Of a stretch of DNA of 64,000 bases, positions 33,121-40,543 are shown piece after piece. Source of the DNA: Brevibacillus brevis NBRC 100599 (lineage in GTDB: Bacteria; Bacillota; Bacilli; Brevibacillales; Brevibacillaceae); contig NC_012491.1 of NCBI RefSeq assembly GCF_000010165.1, positions 5,890,001-5,954,000 of the forward strand, read 5' to 3'. A program made the translations under genes and the position numbers. The first letter of the stretch is position 1. The number at the start of each line of letters is the position of its first letter. The notes below the pieces were generated by a model. That model saw only the letters and a program-made list of their open reading frames with translations, was not told the origin of the DNA and searched no databases.

Positions 33121-34250
33121 TTAGTTAACTCCAAAATATTCGTATGCTAAGACAGCTCCGGCAACCAAGTAATCGTTGTATTTGATTGCTAAATTAGGAA
33201 ATTTACCTTCATCATCAGTTTCATTTCTAAAGCCGTCAACTTCAAATCTCATCAAGCCTTTATAGTCTTCGTTATTCAAATATTCCAACTCTTTTACACG
33301 CCACTCTTTAGAGCTAGTACGATTCCCCCAATTAGGCGTGTCTTCGTGGTCTTGCTTCATCATTCTAATCGCAGGGAAAGAGTCAGTGTTTGAAAAACCT
33401 GCTTCTTGTAGTGCTTTATCCGAAACAATGTGGTGTCTTTCCCCGCCTAATGGTTTTATACTTTTATATGCACCGACATCAAAATAATATCTTTGCCATT
33501 CATATTGAAGTTTTCCACTTTTATTGTCATAGTGCCAGACTGTTCCATCCTCTAGCACAACTATATCAAACTCAAAATAATCAGATACTGCGTTTCTGTC
33601 TAGCTCCCATTTAAAAACGTTCCCATTCCCTACTTGAAGCGCTCTGAGAGAAGTATTAGCATCAACTACCCATTCTTTACCTTTTTTATTATATTTTCTT
33701 AAATCAGCGACTATTGAATCAATCTTATCAAAACCTACGTTAATAATGCTAACAGTAAACGCAGAATCGTTTACTGCGTAGTACAGATACCAAACGTTAG
33801 AAATAGCATTAGTGTCTTTATTACGTTTAATTAGTATATTTTCTTTAATGGTAACGTTGTCTGGTTTAGGTTTTTCCAGACCTAATTCGGTAGCTATCTC
33901 TTCCAATTTTTCCTCACTAATGTCAATGTCTCGCAGCGCTTCTGGTTTTTCCAATTCTTCAAGAAATAACTCCTCAGACAAAAGCTCATATTTCTCACTC
34001 CCCCTCTCTATTGTCGCACTGTCGCCCTTCAATAGATGTTCAAATCCTTGATTTCGAATGTACTCCTCAACATCTGGATGTTCTTTTAGGTCTTCCGTAT
34101 TAATATTCTCTAAAACAGAGGAAGAAGTCTGTTCCTGTGCAACAGCAAAATTAGCAAAACTTCCTGTGAGCAATAAAGAGCAAAATTAGCAAAACTTCCT
34201 GTGAGCAATAAAGAGCAAAACAGTAATGGCATTAACTTCTTTAAGTTCAT
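33121..34250 (-). pseudogene. Exported toxin-like protein with HH-type nuclease domain, split by a 35-bp tandem duplication
   Basis: ATG at 34250 has GGGAGG upstream and starts a clear signal peptide: MNLKKLMPLLFCSLLLTG SFANFA. A 35-bp repeat (34145-34179, 34180-34214) in this part shifts the frame. Removing one copy restores 365 codons (signal peptide, then AVAQEQTSSSVLEN and the rest). The C-terminal domain has GGERHHIVSDKALQEAGF, FPAIRMMKQDHEDTPNWGN and the final AGAVLAYEYFGVN, the style of HNH/AHH-type toxin nucleases with HH as metal ligands. A weak TTG start at 34173 could make a version without export. Either a pseudogene or a phase-variable gene. Confidence 0.75.
34145..34214. repeat. 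Two perfect 35-bp direct repeats in the signal-peptide region
   Basis: Units 34145-34179 and 34180-34214 are identical (each begins GCAAAATTAGCAAAACTTCC). Copy length is not a multiple of three, so gain or loss by slippage turns the toxin-like gene off or on. Confidence 0.9.
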
Positions 34251-34325
34251 TAAGATTCCTCCCACTATAAATTGTTGTTTTCTCATTTTGACCGACTCGT
34301 TCTTGGATTTTTAACCATCAAGGGT

Positions 34326-34631
34326 TCATTCTTTTTTCATCATTTTTGACTGAACAACCAGAATGTACTGATCCAACTGCTGGCTTAATTCCACGACTTC
34401 ATCATCCAAGAAATCATTCTTCTCTAAATACAATTGCACCAGTTGTCTGCGCAATTGTTCCACAATATTTTTCAAATGATCAATATCGTGATAGGTTACT
34501 CCTTCCCGATCTAGAGGTAGCGTGATACATTTACTTATAGGAGCTGTAACTGCTCCTCCTGCGGGCGTTCCTTTAACCTGTCGAAGGGGTGGAACGCCCT
34601 TTTTAAATGCAATTGCTGCTATAAGACTCAC
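34326..34631 (-). CDS. Spo0E-like aspartyl-phosphate phosphatase, copy B
   Basis: 101 residues. The C-terminal 60 residues are a Spo0E-like domain: IVEQLRRQLVQLYLEKNDFLD and the signature SQQLDQYIL (S-Q-x-L-D). Spo0E proteins remove the phosphate of Spo0A~P and delay sporulation. The N-terminal 40 residues (PAGGAVTAPISKC) are unusual for the family and are matched in copy A by KRGAASAPKSKC. Start GTG at 34631, behind GGAAGTAGG. It lies downstream of regulator B after a terminator, so it probably has its own promoter that the regulator could control. Confidence 0.8.
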   Translation of the reverse strand: MSLIAAIAFKKGVPPLRQVKGTPAGGAVTAPISKCITLPLDREGVTYHDIDHLKNIVEQLRRQLVQLYLEKNDFLDDEVVELSQQLDQYILVVQSKMMKKE

Positions 34632-34818
34632 CCTACTTCCTTTACCACCGGATTATACGCTTGGTTTTAGTGGCACCTGTGGCTTCTCTTTTTAGAGATG
34701 TTCTTAGATTTCTATTATTCATGGAATATCTTCATCTCCCGCCTCCTTCTTTTTGAGATCTCTTACATAATTAACCATAAATTGATATGCAGGTTTTTAC
34801 CAACTGCAAAAAATAGAA

Positions 34819-34848
34819 TAAAAAAAACATCCTGGCAGAGGATGTTCA
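34819..34848 (-). terminator. Terminator after regulator B
   Basis: AACATCCT-ctgcc-AGGATGTT followed by seven T on the - strand. Its stem resembles that of the terminator behind the peptide gene of copy A (AACATCC), in keeping with a duplicated locus. Confidence 0.85.
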
Positions 34849-34885
34849 TCAATCTACGGCATATTCACAATGACCTAACAGGGTG

Positions 34886-36217
34886 CTAGCCACCTAACTC
34901 GTTTTGGTTACCTATTCGCTTATTCAAATTCCCTAACCATCCAAACAATGCTATGTATGTAAGAGCCTCATCATGTCGATTCATCAAATCTGCTAGAGAA
35001 AGGTAATATATACTTTCTTCAATCCCTCTCTCGATCCGCCCCTTACCAAACTCATAAATGGCTGTCTGATACCGAAACTGGAGATGCCGATCTAATCCTA
35101 TTGCTTCTGTAAATTGATCGAAACTGGCAATTTGCGAAGAAAAGCGATCCAATATCTCATCTACACAAAAATGGTAGGTATTTGCTGATTTCATAATAGA
35201 AATCATACCAGCAAGTAATTCGTTGGTGGGCAGACTTTCAAGATAGTCTACATACTCTTCTAAGACGTCTGTATTCCCAGATAACACCTCCAATGTATAG
35301 GAGTTCGCCTTTGCCCATACCTTGAATCTCTCTACCTCTTTACGTCCGTCTTCATCAAGTAATTCAAACCATCCTAAATCAGCGTAAACTCGCACATATT
35401 GCTTCGCCTCTTCATACAGTCCTTGCATTTCCAGAGCTGCACCTTTATATAAATGTCCCATTCCGTAATAATAGACAAGAGGGCGCTCCGGTTTCAGGGG
35501 TTCCCCTTTTTTGTTTCTTTTCAACCTGTCCAATTCATGCATGTGAACAGTTTCTGCAAGAAGCCGTAACTCGTCACCGTACTCTCCTGATTTGTTCCAC
35601 TTTTGCAAAGCAAAACAGACCCGTGCTAATTGGAATAAAGCATCGAGTTGGTAGTTCTCTGGAAGCCTATTTCGATACGGAGAAAACCGAATCACATTCT
35701 CCCAATTTTCTTCTGCATTTGTCCCAAGTACAGCACGAAATAACCGATACTGACTCATTACAAAGTGGTCAGAATAGCTATCTTTTTCATTCTCAATGAC
35801 ATATTCATAAAAGGGCACTGACTCTTTTAGTTGCCCTTTCTCATATAGCTGTTCTGCAAGGGCAAACAGAATCAAGATGTTCTTCGGATTCTCTAACAAT
35901 ATGGAAACAACAGTCTCTATGCAATCCTTTCTCCCAACCTCCACGCATCGAGCCAAATACGGTATTAATCGCGGGCGCGAAATTCTCTGCTCTGACAAAC
36001 ATTCTTCCGGGTATAATTCATATAACCAACCCTGCTCGCGTCCAAATACCTTGGCGAACGCATCTAATTGCCCTATGGTCATAGCCCGCGGCGGATTTCC
36101 ATTAAGAATCTCACTCAAGCTACCAGGGTTAATGCCTGTTAATTCACTTAGCTTGCTTAATGTATAACCGTGCTTTCTCCGGCATTTTTCAATTTCTGAC
36201 CGCAGCCACCGATGCAT
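34886..36217 (-). CDS. HTH-TPR regulator of RRNPP type, copy B
   Basis: 443 residues. N-terminal XRE HTH: YTLSKLSELTGINPGSLSEIL and the NGNPPRAMTIGQLDA stretch. The rest is a long helical TPR-like array (NPKNILILFALAEQLYEKGQL, FYEYVIENEKDSYS). RRNPP proteins (PlcR, NprR, AimR and others) bind a short imported peptide in the TPR groove. Strong homology to copy A. ATG at 36217 is chosen because it is conserved in both copies while the G-run just before it differs in length (six against seven G), which would break an upstream reading. The C-terminus ends RIGNQNELGG, unlike copy A, and no peptide gene follows. Confidence 0.88.
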   Translation of the reverse strand: MHRWLRSEIEKCRRKHGYTLSKLSELTGINPGSLSEILNGNPPRAMTIGQLDAFAKVFGREQGWLYELYPEECLSEQRISRPRLIPYLARCVEVGRKDCIETVVSILLENPKNILILFALAEQLYEKGQLKESVPFYEYVIENEKDSYSDHFVMSQYRLFRAVLGTNAEENWENVIRFSPYRNRLPENYQLDALFQLARVCFALQKWNKSGEYGDELRLLAETVHMHELDRLKRNKKGEPLKPERPLVYYYGMGHLYKGAALEMQGLYEEAKQYVRVYADLGWFELLDEDGRKEVERFKVWAKANSYTLEVLSGNTDVLEEYVDYLESLPTNELLAGMISIMKSANTYHFCVDEILDRFSSQIASFDQFTEAIGLDRHLQFRYQTAIYEFGKGRIERGIEESIYYLSLADLMNRHDEALTYIALFGWLGNLNKRIGNQNELGG

Positions 36218-36409
36218 TGTCCCTTGCAGCCCCCCATAAAGAATCATCTCTTGGACCCGTCCTCCATTTTACTATTTATACGACTTGGCCTTCCTATCAA
36301 TTCGTAATCCAGTTCGAAACTATGATTTAAATATGTCAAGAGTCGGCAATTACCTAGATAGATAATAGTTTAATGGAGGGTTTTGGAGGCCTTGAAGTGT
36401 GCGAAGGAC

Positions 36410-36700
36410 TTACTTTTCCGTTTTTAGTCTGTTTTGTGCAATGACAATATATTTATCCAATTGTTGGCTTACAGCCAAAACTTTATCATGTGAGAGACCG
36501 TACTTTCCCGCTAACTCCATCATTTCCCGTCGTAGCTGTTCAATTCTATTATCCAACTCTAAGTGGCAACCGATTTCCTTTACCATGCCCCGAATTGTAC
36601 ACTTACTTTTAGGGGCTGATGCTGCGCCTCTTTTGGGGGAGTTTCCAGGGTGAAAAGAAACATCCCTATCTAAAATATTTGCGATAGCAGTAATATCCAA
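36410..36700 (-). CDS. Spo0E-like aspartyl-phosphate phosphatase, copy A
   Basis: 96 residues. The C-terminal Spo0E-like domain is textbook: IEQLRREMMELAGKYGLSHDKVL and SQQLDKYIV (S-Q-x-L-D-K). It should act on Spo0A~P in the cytoplasm. The N-terminal 37 residues carry KRGAASAPKSKC, shared with copy B. Start TTG at 36700 behind GAGAGGGGG; an internal ATG at about codon 39 gives a usual 58-residue Spo0E but has a poorer ribosome site. It sits between the peptide gene of copy A and regulator B, all on one strand. Confidence 0.85.
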   Translation of the reverse strand: MDITAIANILDRDVSFHPGNSPKRGAASAPKSKCTIRGMVKEIGCHLELDNRIEQLRREMMELAGKYGLSHDKVLAVSQQLDKYIVIAQNRLKTEK

Positions 36701-36781
36701 CGCCCCCTCTCTTTTACAATTTATTACATATAATTACTATACAGGGATGTGCAGAAATTAACCGACTAAGAAAAATTGAAT

Positions 36782-36813
36782 AGAAAAAAACACCCCATCG
36801 ATGGGATGTTTCC
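36782..36813 (-). terminator. Terminator after the signalling peptide gene
   Basis: ACATCCCATCGATGGGGTGT hairpin followed by TTTTTTT on the - strand, 14 bp after the peptide stop. Confidence 0.85.
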
Positions 36814-36827
36814 TGGGTACGAACTAT

Positions 36828-36950
36828 TTAGCCACCTATTCCATGACCATAATTAGCGACTACTACATCGTTTCCTATCTTTGCTGGTTCACTTACAACA
36901 TTAACACCCAAACCCAAAACGAGAGCAAGTGAGAGTAAAATCCCCTTCAT
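36828..36950 (-). CDS. Exported pro-peptide, candidate quorum-sensing signal for regulator A
   Basis: A 40-codon gene. It starts at ATG 36950, only 2 bp after the stop of regulator A, with AAAGGGG about ten bases upstream. The product opens with a positively charged, hydrophobic export signal (MKGILLSLALVLGLGVNVV), then a polar part (SEPAKIGNDVVVA) and ends NYGHGIGG. This is the standard shape of Phr/PapR/NprX-type precursors: exported, cut, and the C-terminal 5-8 residues re-imported to bind the cognate TPR regulator. A terminator follows directly. The exact mature peptide cannot be fixed from sequence; the C-terminal hepta-octapeptide ending GHGIGG is the best guess. Confidence 0.85.
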   Translation of the reverse strand: MKGILLSLALVLGLGVNVVSEPAKIGNDVVVANYGHGIGG

Positions 36951-36952
36951 CA

Positions 36953-38302
36953 CTATACAGCCCCTTTCGTAAGGATAGTTTGATACTTGCCTTTCTGTTC
37001 ATCAGACGCATATTGCAGATGCATCCAAAACAGCGTTGTACATTTTTTGAAGCTATCGTAATCTTTCATGGTATCAGACAGGCTAAGGCATCGAAGCGTT
37101 TCATTAAGCCCCTCTGCATACTTCCCTCTTTTAAACAAGTAAATCGCCATTTCATTCCGAAACTGCATATGTTCGCTCATGCCGATAGCGTCCTGACGAT
37201 CCTCAAAACGATCAATATGTTCTGCAAACTGCTCAAATATCGAATCGATCGAAAAACCGTATTGATTGGCAGCACTCACAATCGTTACTAAACCTGAAAG
37301 GACCTCTTTCGGATGATCAGAAAGGAAATGAATATAATCAGGGATGACATCACTATTCCCCATAAGTATGTTCAGCGTGTACAAATTCGCTGTCGCCCAT
37401 GATCGAAATTTCTGCACTTCGATTTGACCAATTTCGTCCAAGAATTCAAACCAGCTTAAATCAGCGTATCCATCAACATATCGCTTCGCTTCTTCGTACA
37501 ACTCCTGTTTTTCTAATGCTATACTTTTAATGAGAAATGCTTGTCCATAGTACACAACCAAATGACGTTCAGTTGAAAGCATTTCACTGGCCTTGTTGCT
37601 TCTTCGTCTACGCAACTCATCCTCATAGATAATAGTAGCCAATTCCCTTAATTCATCGGCGTATTTATCCATTTCTCTCCATTTGTGGATAGTATAACAA
37701 ACATTTGCTAATTGTAGTAGTGCATCTAACTGGTTATTTTCGGGTAGGCGTCTTCGATACGGATCAAATCGAATGACAGCCTTCCAATTTTCTTCAGAAT
37801 TCGTACCTTGCACTACTACTCGAAAAAGTCTGTACTGACTCATCACAAATTGGTTAGAGTAACTATCTTTTTCGTTTTCAATCACGTATTCATAGAAAGG
37901 TACTGACTGTTTCTGTTTCCCTTCCTCATATAGCTGCTCTGCTACGGCAAAGAGGGTCGAGATATTCTTTGGATTCTCCAACAGTTTAGGAACAACCTCA
38001 TCTATACAATCCTGCCGCCCAACCTCTGCACATCGAATCAAATACGGTATCAACCGAGGGCGCGATATTCGCCCCTCTGTTATGCATTCTTCCGTATACA
38101 ATTCGTACAACCAACCTGGCTCGCGACCAAACACCGCCGCTAGCGCATCCAATTGACCAATGGTCATAGCCCGCGGTGGATTTCCGTTCAAGATTTCGCT
38201 TAAACTCCCATGGTTGATTCCCGTTAATTCACCTAATTTACTCAAGGTATAGCCGCACTCTCTACGGTGTCTTTCAATTTCTGACCGCAGCGACCAGTGC
38301 AT
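36953..38302 (-). CDS. HTH-TPR regulator of RRNPP type, copy A
   Basis: 449 residues. HTH YTLSKLGELTGINHGSLSEIL near residue 20, then NGNPPRAMTIGQLDA, then a TPR-like helical array to the end (NPKNISTLFAVAEQLYEEGKQ, FYEYVIENEKDSYS, FDPYRRRLPENNQLDALLQLA). It closely matches copy B over the whole length. ATG at 38302 is the start shared with copy B; the ORF can be read seven codons further but only because of the seven-G run. The peptide gene follows after 2 bp, the arrangement seen in receptor-peptide cassettes such as plcR-papR, nprR-nprX and aimR-aimP. The Spo0E-like gene downstream is the likely output. Confidence 0.9.
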   Translation of the reverse strand: MHWSLRSEIERHRRECGYTLSKLGELTGINHGSLSEILNGNPPRAMTIGQLDALAAVFGREPGWLYELYTEECITEGRISRPRLIPYLIRCAEVGRQDCIDEVVPKLLENPKNISTLFAVAEQLYEEGKQKQSVPFYEYVIENEKDSYSNQFVMSQYRLFRVVVQGTNSEENWKAVIRFDPYRRRLPENNQLDALLQLANVCYTIHKWREMDKYADELRELATIIYEDELRRRRSNKASEMLSTERHLVVYYGQAFLIKSIALEKQELYEEAKRYVDGYADLSWFEFLDEIGQIEVQKFRSWATANLYTLNILMGNSDVIPDYIHFLSDHPKEVLSGLVTIVSAANQYGFSIDSIFEQFAEHIDRFEDRQDAIGMSEHMQFRNEMAIYLFKRGKYAEGLNETLRCLSLSDTMKDYDSFKKCTTLFWMHLQYASDEQKGKYQTILTKGAV

Positions 38303-38609
38303 TGTCCCTTGCAGCCCCCCCATAAAGAATCAACCCCTACTTTTTTCCTTAATTTTACAACAAAATATATTTTTTTGATAGATTTTTCTTTACAATCCTT
38401 AACATTTCTGTAATCTAGTTCGTCACTCTTCGCACAATTCCTCCAGTGTTTTACAGGTGTTTGCACTTCGTGACAATTACACTCAATTGAATCAGTTGAA
38501 TCAGCTTTCATGCGAATACAGCTTCTTCCCTCCACTACAGCTACTCTATCCACATTGTAAAAAAAGCTCCGCCAAGATATCTGGCGAAGCCTTCATTTTC
38601 ATACTATGC
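38303..38609. other. Upstream region of regulator A plus mdh terminator
   Basis: About 300 bp. The left part is the regulator A leader with a G-rich ribosome site; the right part holds the mdh terminator. No gene seen; a 103-residue frame across it overlaps regulator A in another frame. Confidence 0.4.
38555..38600 (-). terminator. Terminator after mdh
   Basis: GCTTCGCCA / TGGCGGAGC stem and a run of seven T on the - strand, at the end of the eut-mdh unit. Confidence 0.85.
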
Positions 38610-39551
38610 TTATGGCATAGCTACTTTCATAACCGCACGAACGGAATCTGCGGATTTATCCAAGGCTGCTTTCTCAGCAGCAGTCAGATCCAGCTCGATG
38701 ACTTGCTCGATACCGTTTCCACCCAAGAGGGTTGGTACGCCCAGGTAGATATCATTGTAACCATACTCGCCTTGGAGTAAAGCGATGGATGGCAGGATGC
38801 GCTTCTGGTCTTTCAAGATCGCTTCTGCCATTTCTACCAGAGCTGCCGCAGGTGCATAGTAAGCGGAACCGTTGCCCAAGAGAGCTACGATTTCGCCGCC
38901 GCCTTTGCGTGTACGCTCTACGATAGCGTCCAGACGATCTTGTGGGATCAATTTTTCGAGTGGGATGCCGCCAGCGTAGGAGTAACGCAAGAGTGGCACC
39001 ATGTCGTCACCGTGGCCGCCCAATACGAAGCCTGTTACGTCATTTACGGATACATTCAGTTCCATCGCTACGAACGTACGGAAGCGAGCTGTATCGAGTA
39101 CGCCGGATTGACCGATAACGCGGTGTTTCGGGAAGCCGGACGTTTTGTAGAATGTATAGGTCATCGCATCTACCGGGTTGGACAGGATGAGTACGATGGA
39201 GTTTGGTGCATATGTTTTCACTTGCTCAGCAACCGAGCGCATGATGGCTGCATTCGTTGCTACCAAGTCGTCGCGGGACATACCTGGCTTGCGAGCAATC
39301 CCTGCTGTGATAATTACGATATCGGAGCCTTCGATGTCTTTATAGTCAGAAGTACCTGTAATGCTAGCATCGAAGCCGAGAACGGGAGAAGCCTCCATCA
39401 TGTCGAGTGCTTTCCCCTTCGTTGGGTTTTCCAATTGAGGGATATCGACCAAAACGATGTCAGCCAGCTCTTTTTGCGCCATGATGAACGCAGTGGTCGC
39501 TCCCGTAAAACCACTACCGATTACGGCTACTTTTTTTCTGCGGAATGTCAT
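38610..39551 (-). CDS. mdh: Malate dehydrogenase
   Basis: 313 residues, an LDH/MDH-type enzyme. NAD-binding VAVIGSGFTGATTAFIMA, the acid after strand 2 (IVLVDIPQLE), substrate arginines ARKPGMSRDDL and LDTARFRTF, and the catalytic His in FVLGGHGDDMVPL. The 'ARKPGMSRDDL' loop with the extra Arg is the malate type rather than lactate. It oxidises malate to oxaloacetate in the TCA cycle. The ATG follows AGGAGG at seven bases and the gene starts 30 bp after eutC, which suggests read-through from the eut operon. Mdh is usually grouped with citZ and icd in Bacilli, so this place is unusual. Confidence 0.92.
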   Translation of the reverse strand: MTFRRKKVAVIGSGFTGATTAFIMAQKELADIVLVDIPQLENPTKGKALDMMEASPVLGFDASITGTSDYKDIEGSDIVIITAGIARKPGMSRDDLVATNAAIMRSVAEQVKTYAPNSIVLILSNPVDAMTYTFYKTSGFPKHRVIGQSGVLDTARFRTFVAMELNVSVNDVTGFVLGGHGDDMVPLLRYSYAGGIPLEKLIPQDRLDAIVERTRKGGGEIVALLGNGSAYYAPAAALVEMAEAILKDQKRILPSIALLQGEYGYNDIYLGVPTLLGGNGIEQVIELDLTAAEKAALDKSADSVRAVMKVAMP

Positions 39552-39581
39552 GAAGAATCCTCCTCGTCGTCATTGGTTCTA

Positions 39582-40523
39582 TTACAAGACTAGTTTTACA
39601 CCACTTGCTTTTTGCTCCAACATTTTGGAGAGGATTGTCCCGATGTGGGCCCCCGCCTCAACCGGAGATGTACCTTGACGATGAATATTCGAGATCACTG
39701 TACGCTCTGATTCTACCATACCTTTGCGTGGACGGTAGCACATGTACGCACTCATGGAATGTGCCGTAACCAATCCTGGACGTTCTCCGATCAAGAGCAC
39801 CAATACTTCTGGCTCCAGAATCTCGCCGACGTGATCCATGCTGGCTACGCGTCCGCCCTTGATAAAAAACGGAGTGCCGCAGGTCAGTCCGTAGCTTTTC
39901 AGAGAGTCCATCAGAGATGGAAGCACGTCTTTCAGGTTCGCATCCACCGCAGCGGCACTCAAGCCGTCTGAAACGACGATTTGTACCTGTGGCTTCTTTT
40001 GACCGCGCTCTTGCAGCAAGCGCACGCCTTCCTCGGTGAGGACACGCCCCATATCCGGACGCTTCAAATAGTTTTCGGTGTTGTCATACTGTGTTTCCAC
40101 TGTGAACAGGGAGAATTGGTCGAGCACCGCTTGACTGACTTCGCCGTATACAGCATCTACAGCCGCAGCATGGTCGCGACGCAATTCGAGCATGGTTTTG
40201 GTCAAAGGTCTCACACCTGTACGCCAAACCCCGATGCGCGCTGGCGTGCTGGACAGCAGCTCATCCAAGCCTTCCTTGTACTTCGGATTCGGTACATGTG
40301 TGGTTCTCTCTGGTTCTGCTGATGGAGCAGGCTGCTCATTCACTACAGGAGCCGTTGTCGGTGCGGCTGTCGCATTCGCTACTGGCTCTGCCTTTGGCTC
40401 CGATCTCAGTTGAATCAAGCCTGTCTCTGCTTTTGGTGACGGAGCTTGTTCTGTGGCTTCTCCCAGCTTCTTTTGCAGCTCTGCTACTACTTTATCTACC
40501 AAGAAATCTAATTGTTGTTCCAT
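39582..40523 (-). CDS. eutC: Ethanolamine ammonia-lyase small subunit
   Basis: 313 residues. A Gln/Ala/Pro-rich linker from about residue 22 to 75 precedes the conserved domain: GVRPLTKTMLELRRDHAAAVDAVYG and the adenosylcobalamin-site region QIVVSDGLSAAAVD, LIGERPGLVTAHSMSAYM, ending in GAHIGTILSKMLEQKASGV. With EutB it forms the B12-dependent lyase that makes acetaldehyde and ammonia. The N-terminal extension could help place the enzyme in the microcompartment, as reported for EutC N-termini. Ribosome site AGGAGG. Confidence 0.95.
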   Translation of the reverse strand: MEQQLDFLVDKVVAELQKKLGEATEQAPSPKAETGLIQLRSEPKAEPVANATAAPTTAPVVNEQPAPSAEPERTTHVPNPKYKEGLDELLSSTPARIGVWRTGVRPLTKTMLELRRDHAAAVDAVYGEVSQAVLDQFSLFTVETQYDNTENYLKRPDMGRVLTEEGVRLLQERGQKKPQVQIVVSDGLSAAAVDANLKDVLPSLMDSLKSYGLTCGTPFFIKGGRVASMDHVGEILEPEVLVLLIGERPGLVTAHSMSAYMCYRPRKGMVESERTVISNIHRQGTSPVEAGAHIGTILSKMLEQKASGVKLVL

Positions 40524-40543
40524 CCGTCTTTCACCTCCTGATC

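Noticed and set aside
34886..38302. Identification of the regulators as Rap phosphatases
   Set aside because: They carry an N-terminal HTH domain, which Rap proteins lack, so an RRNPP transcription regulator is the better call.
34886..38302. Phage arbitrium (AimR-AimP) system
   Set aside because: The receptor-peptide order fits, but no phage structural, integrase or AimX-like genes are around, and Spo0E-like genes are the neighbours.
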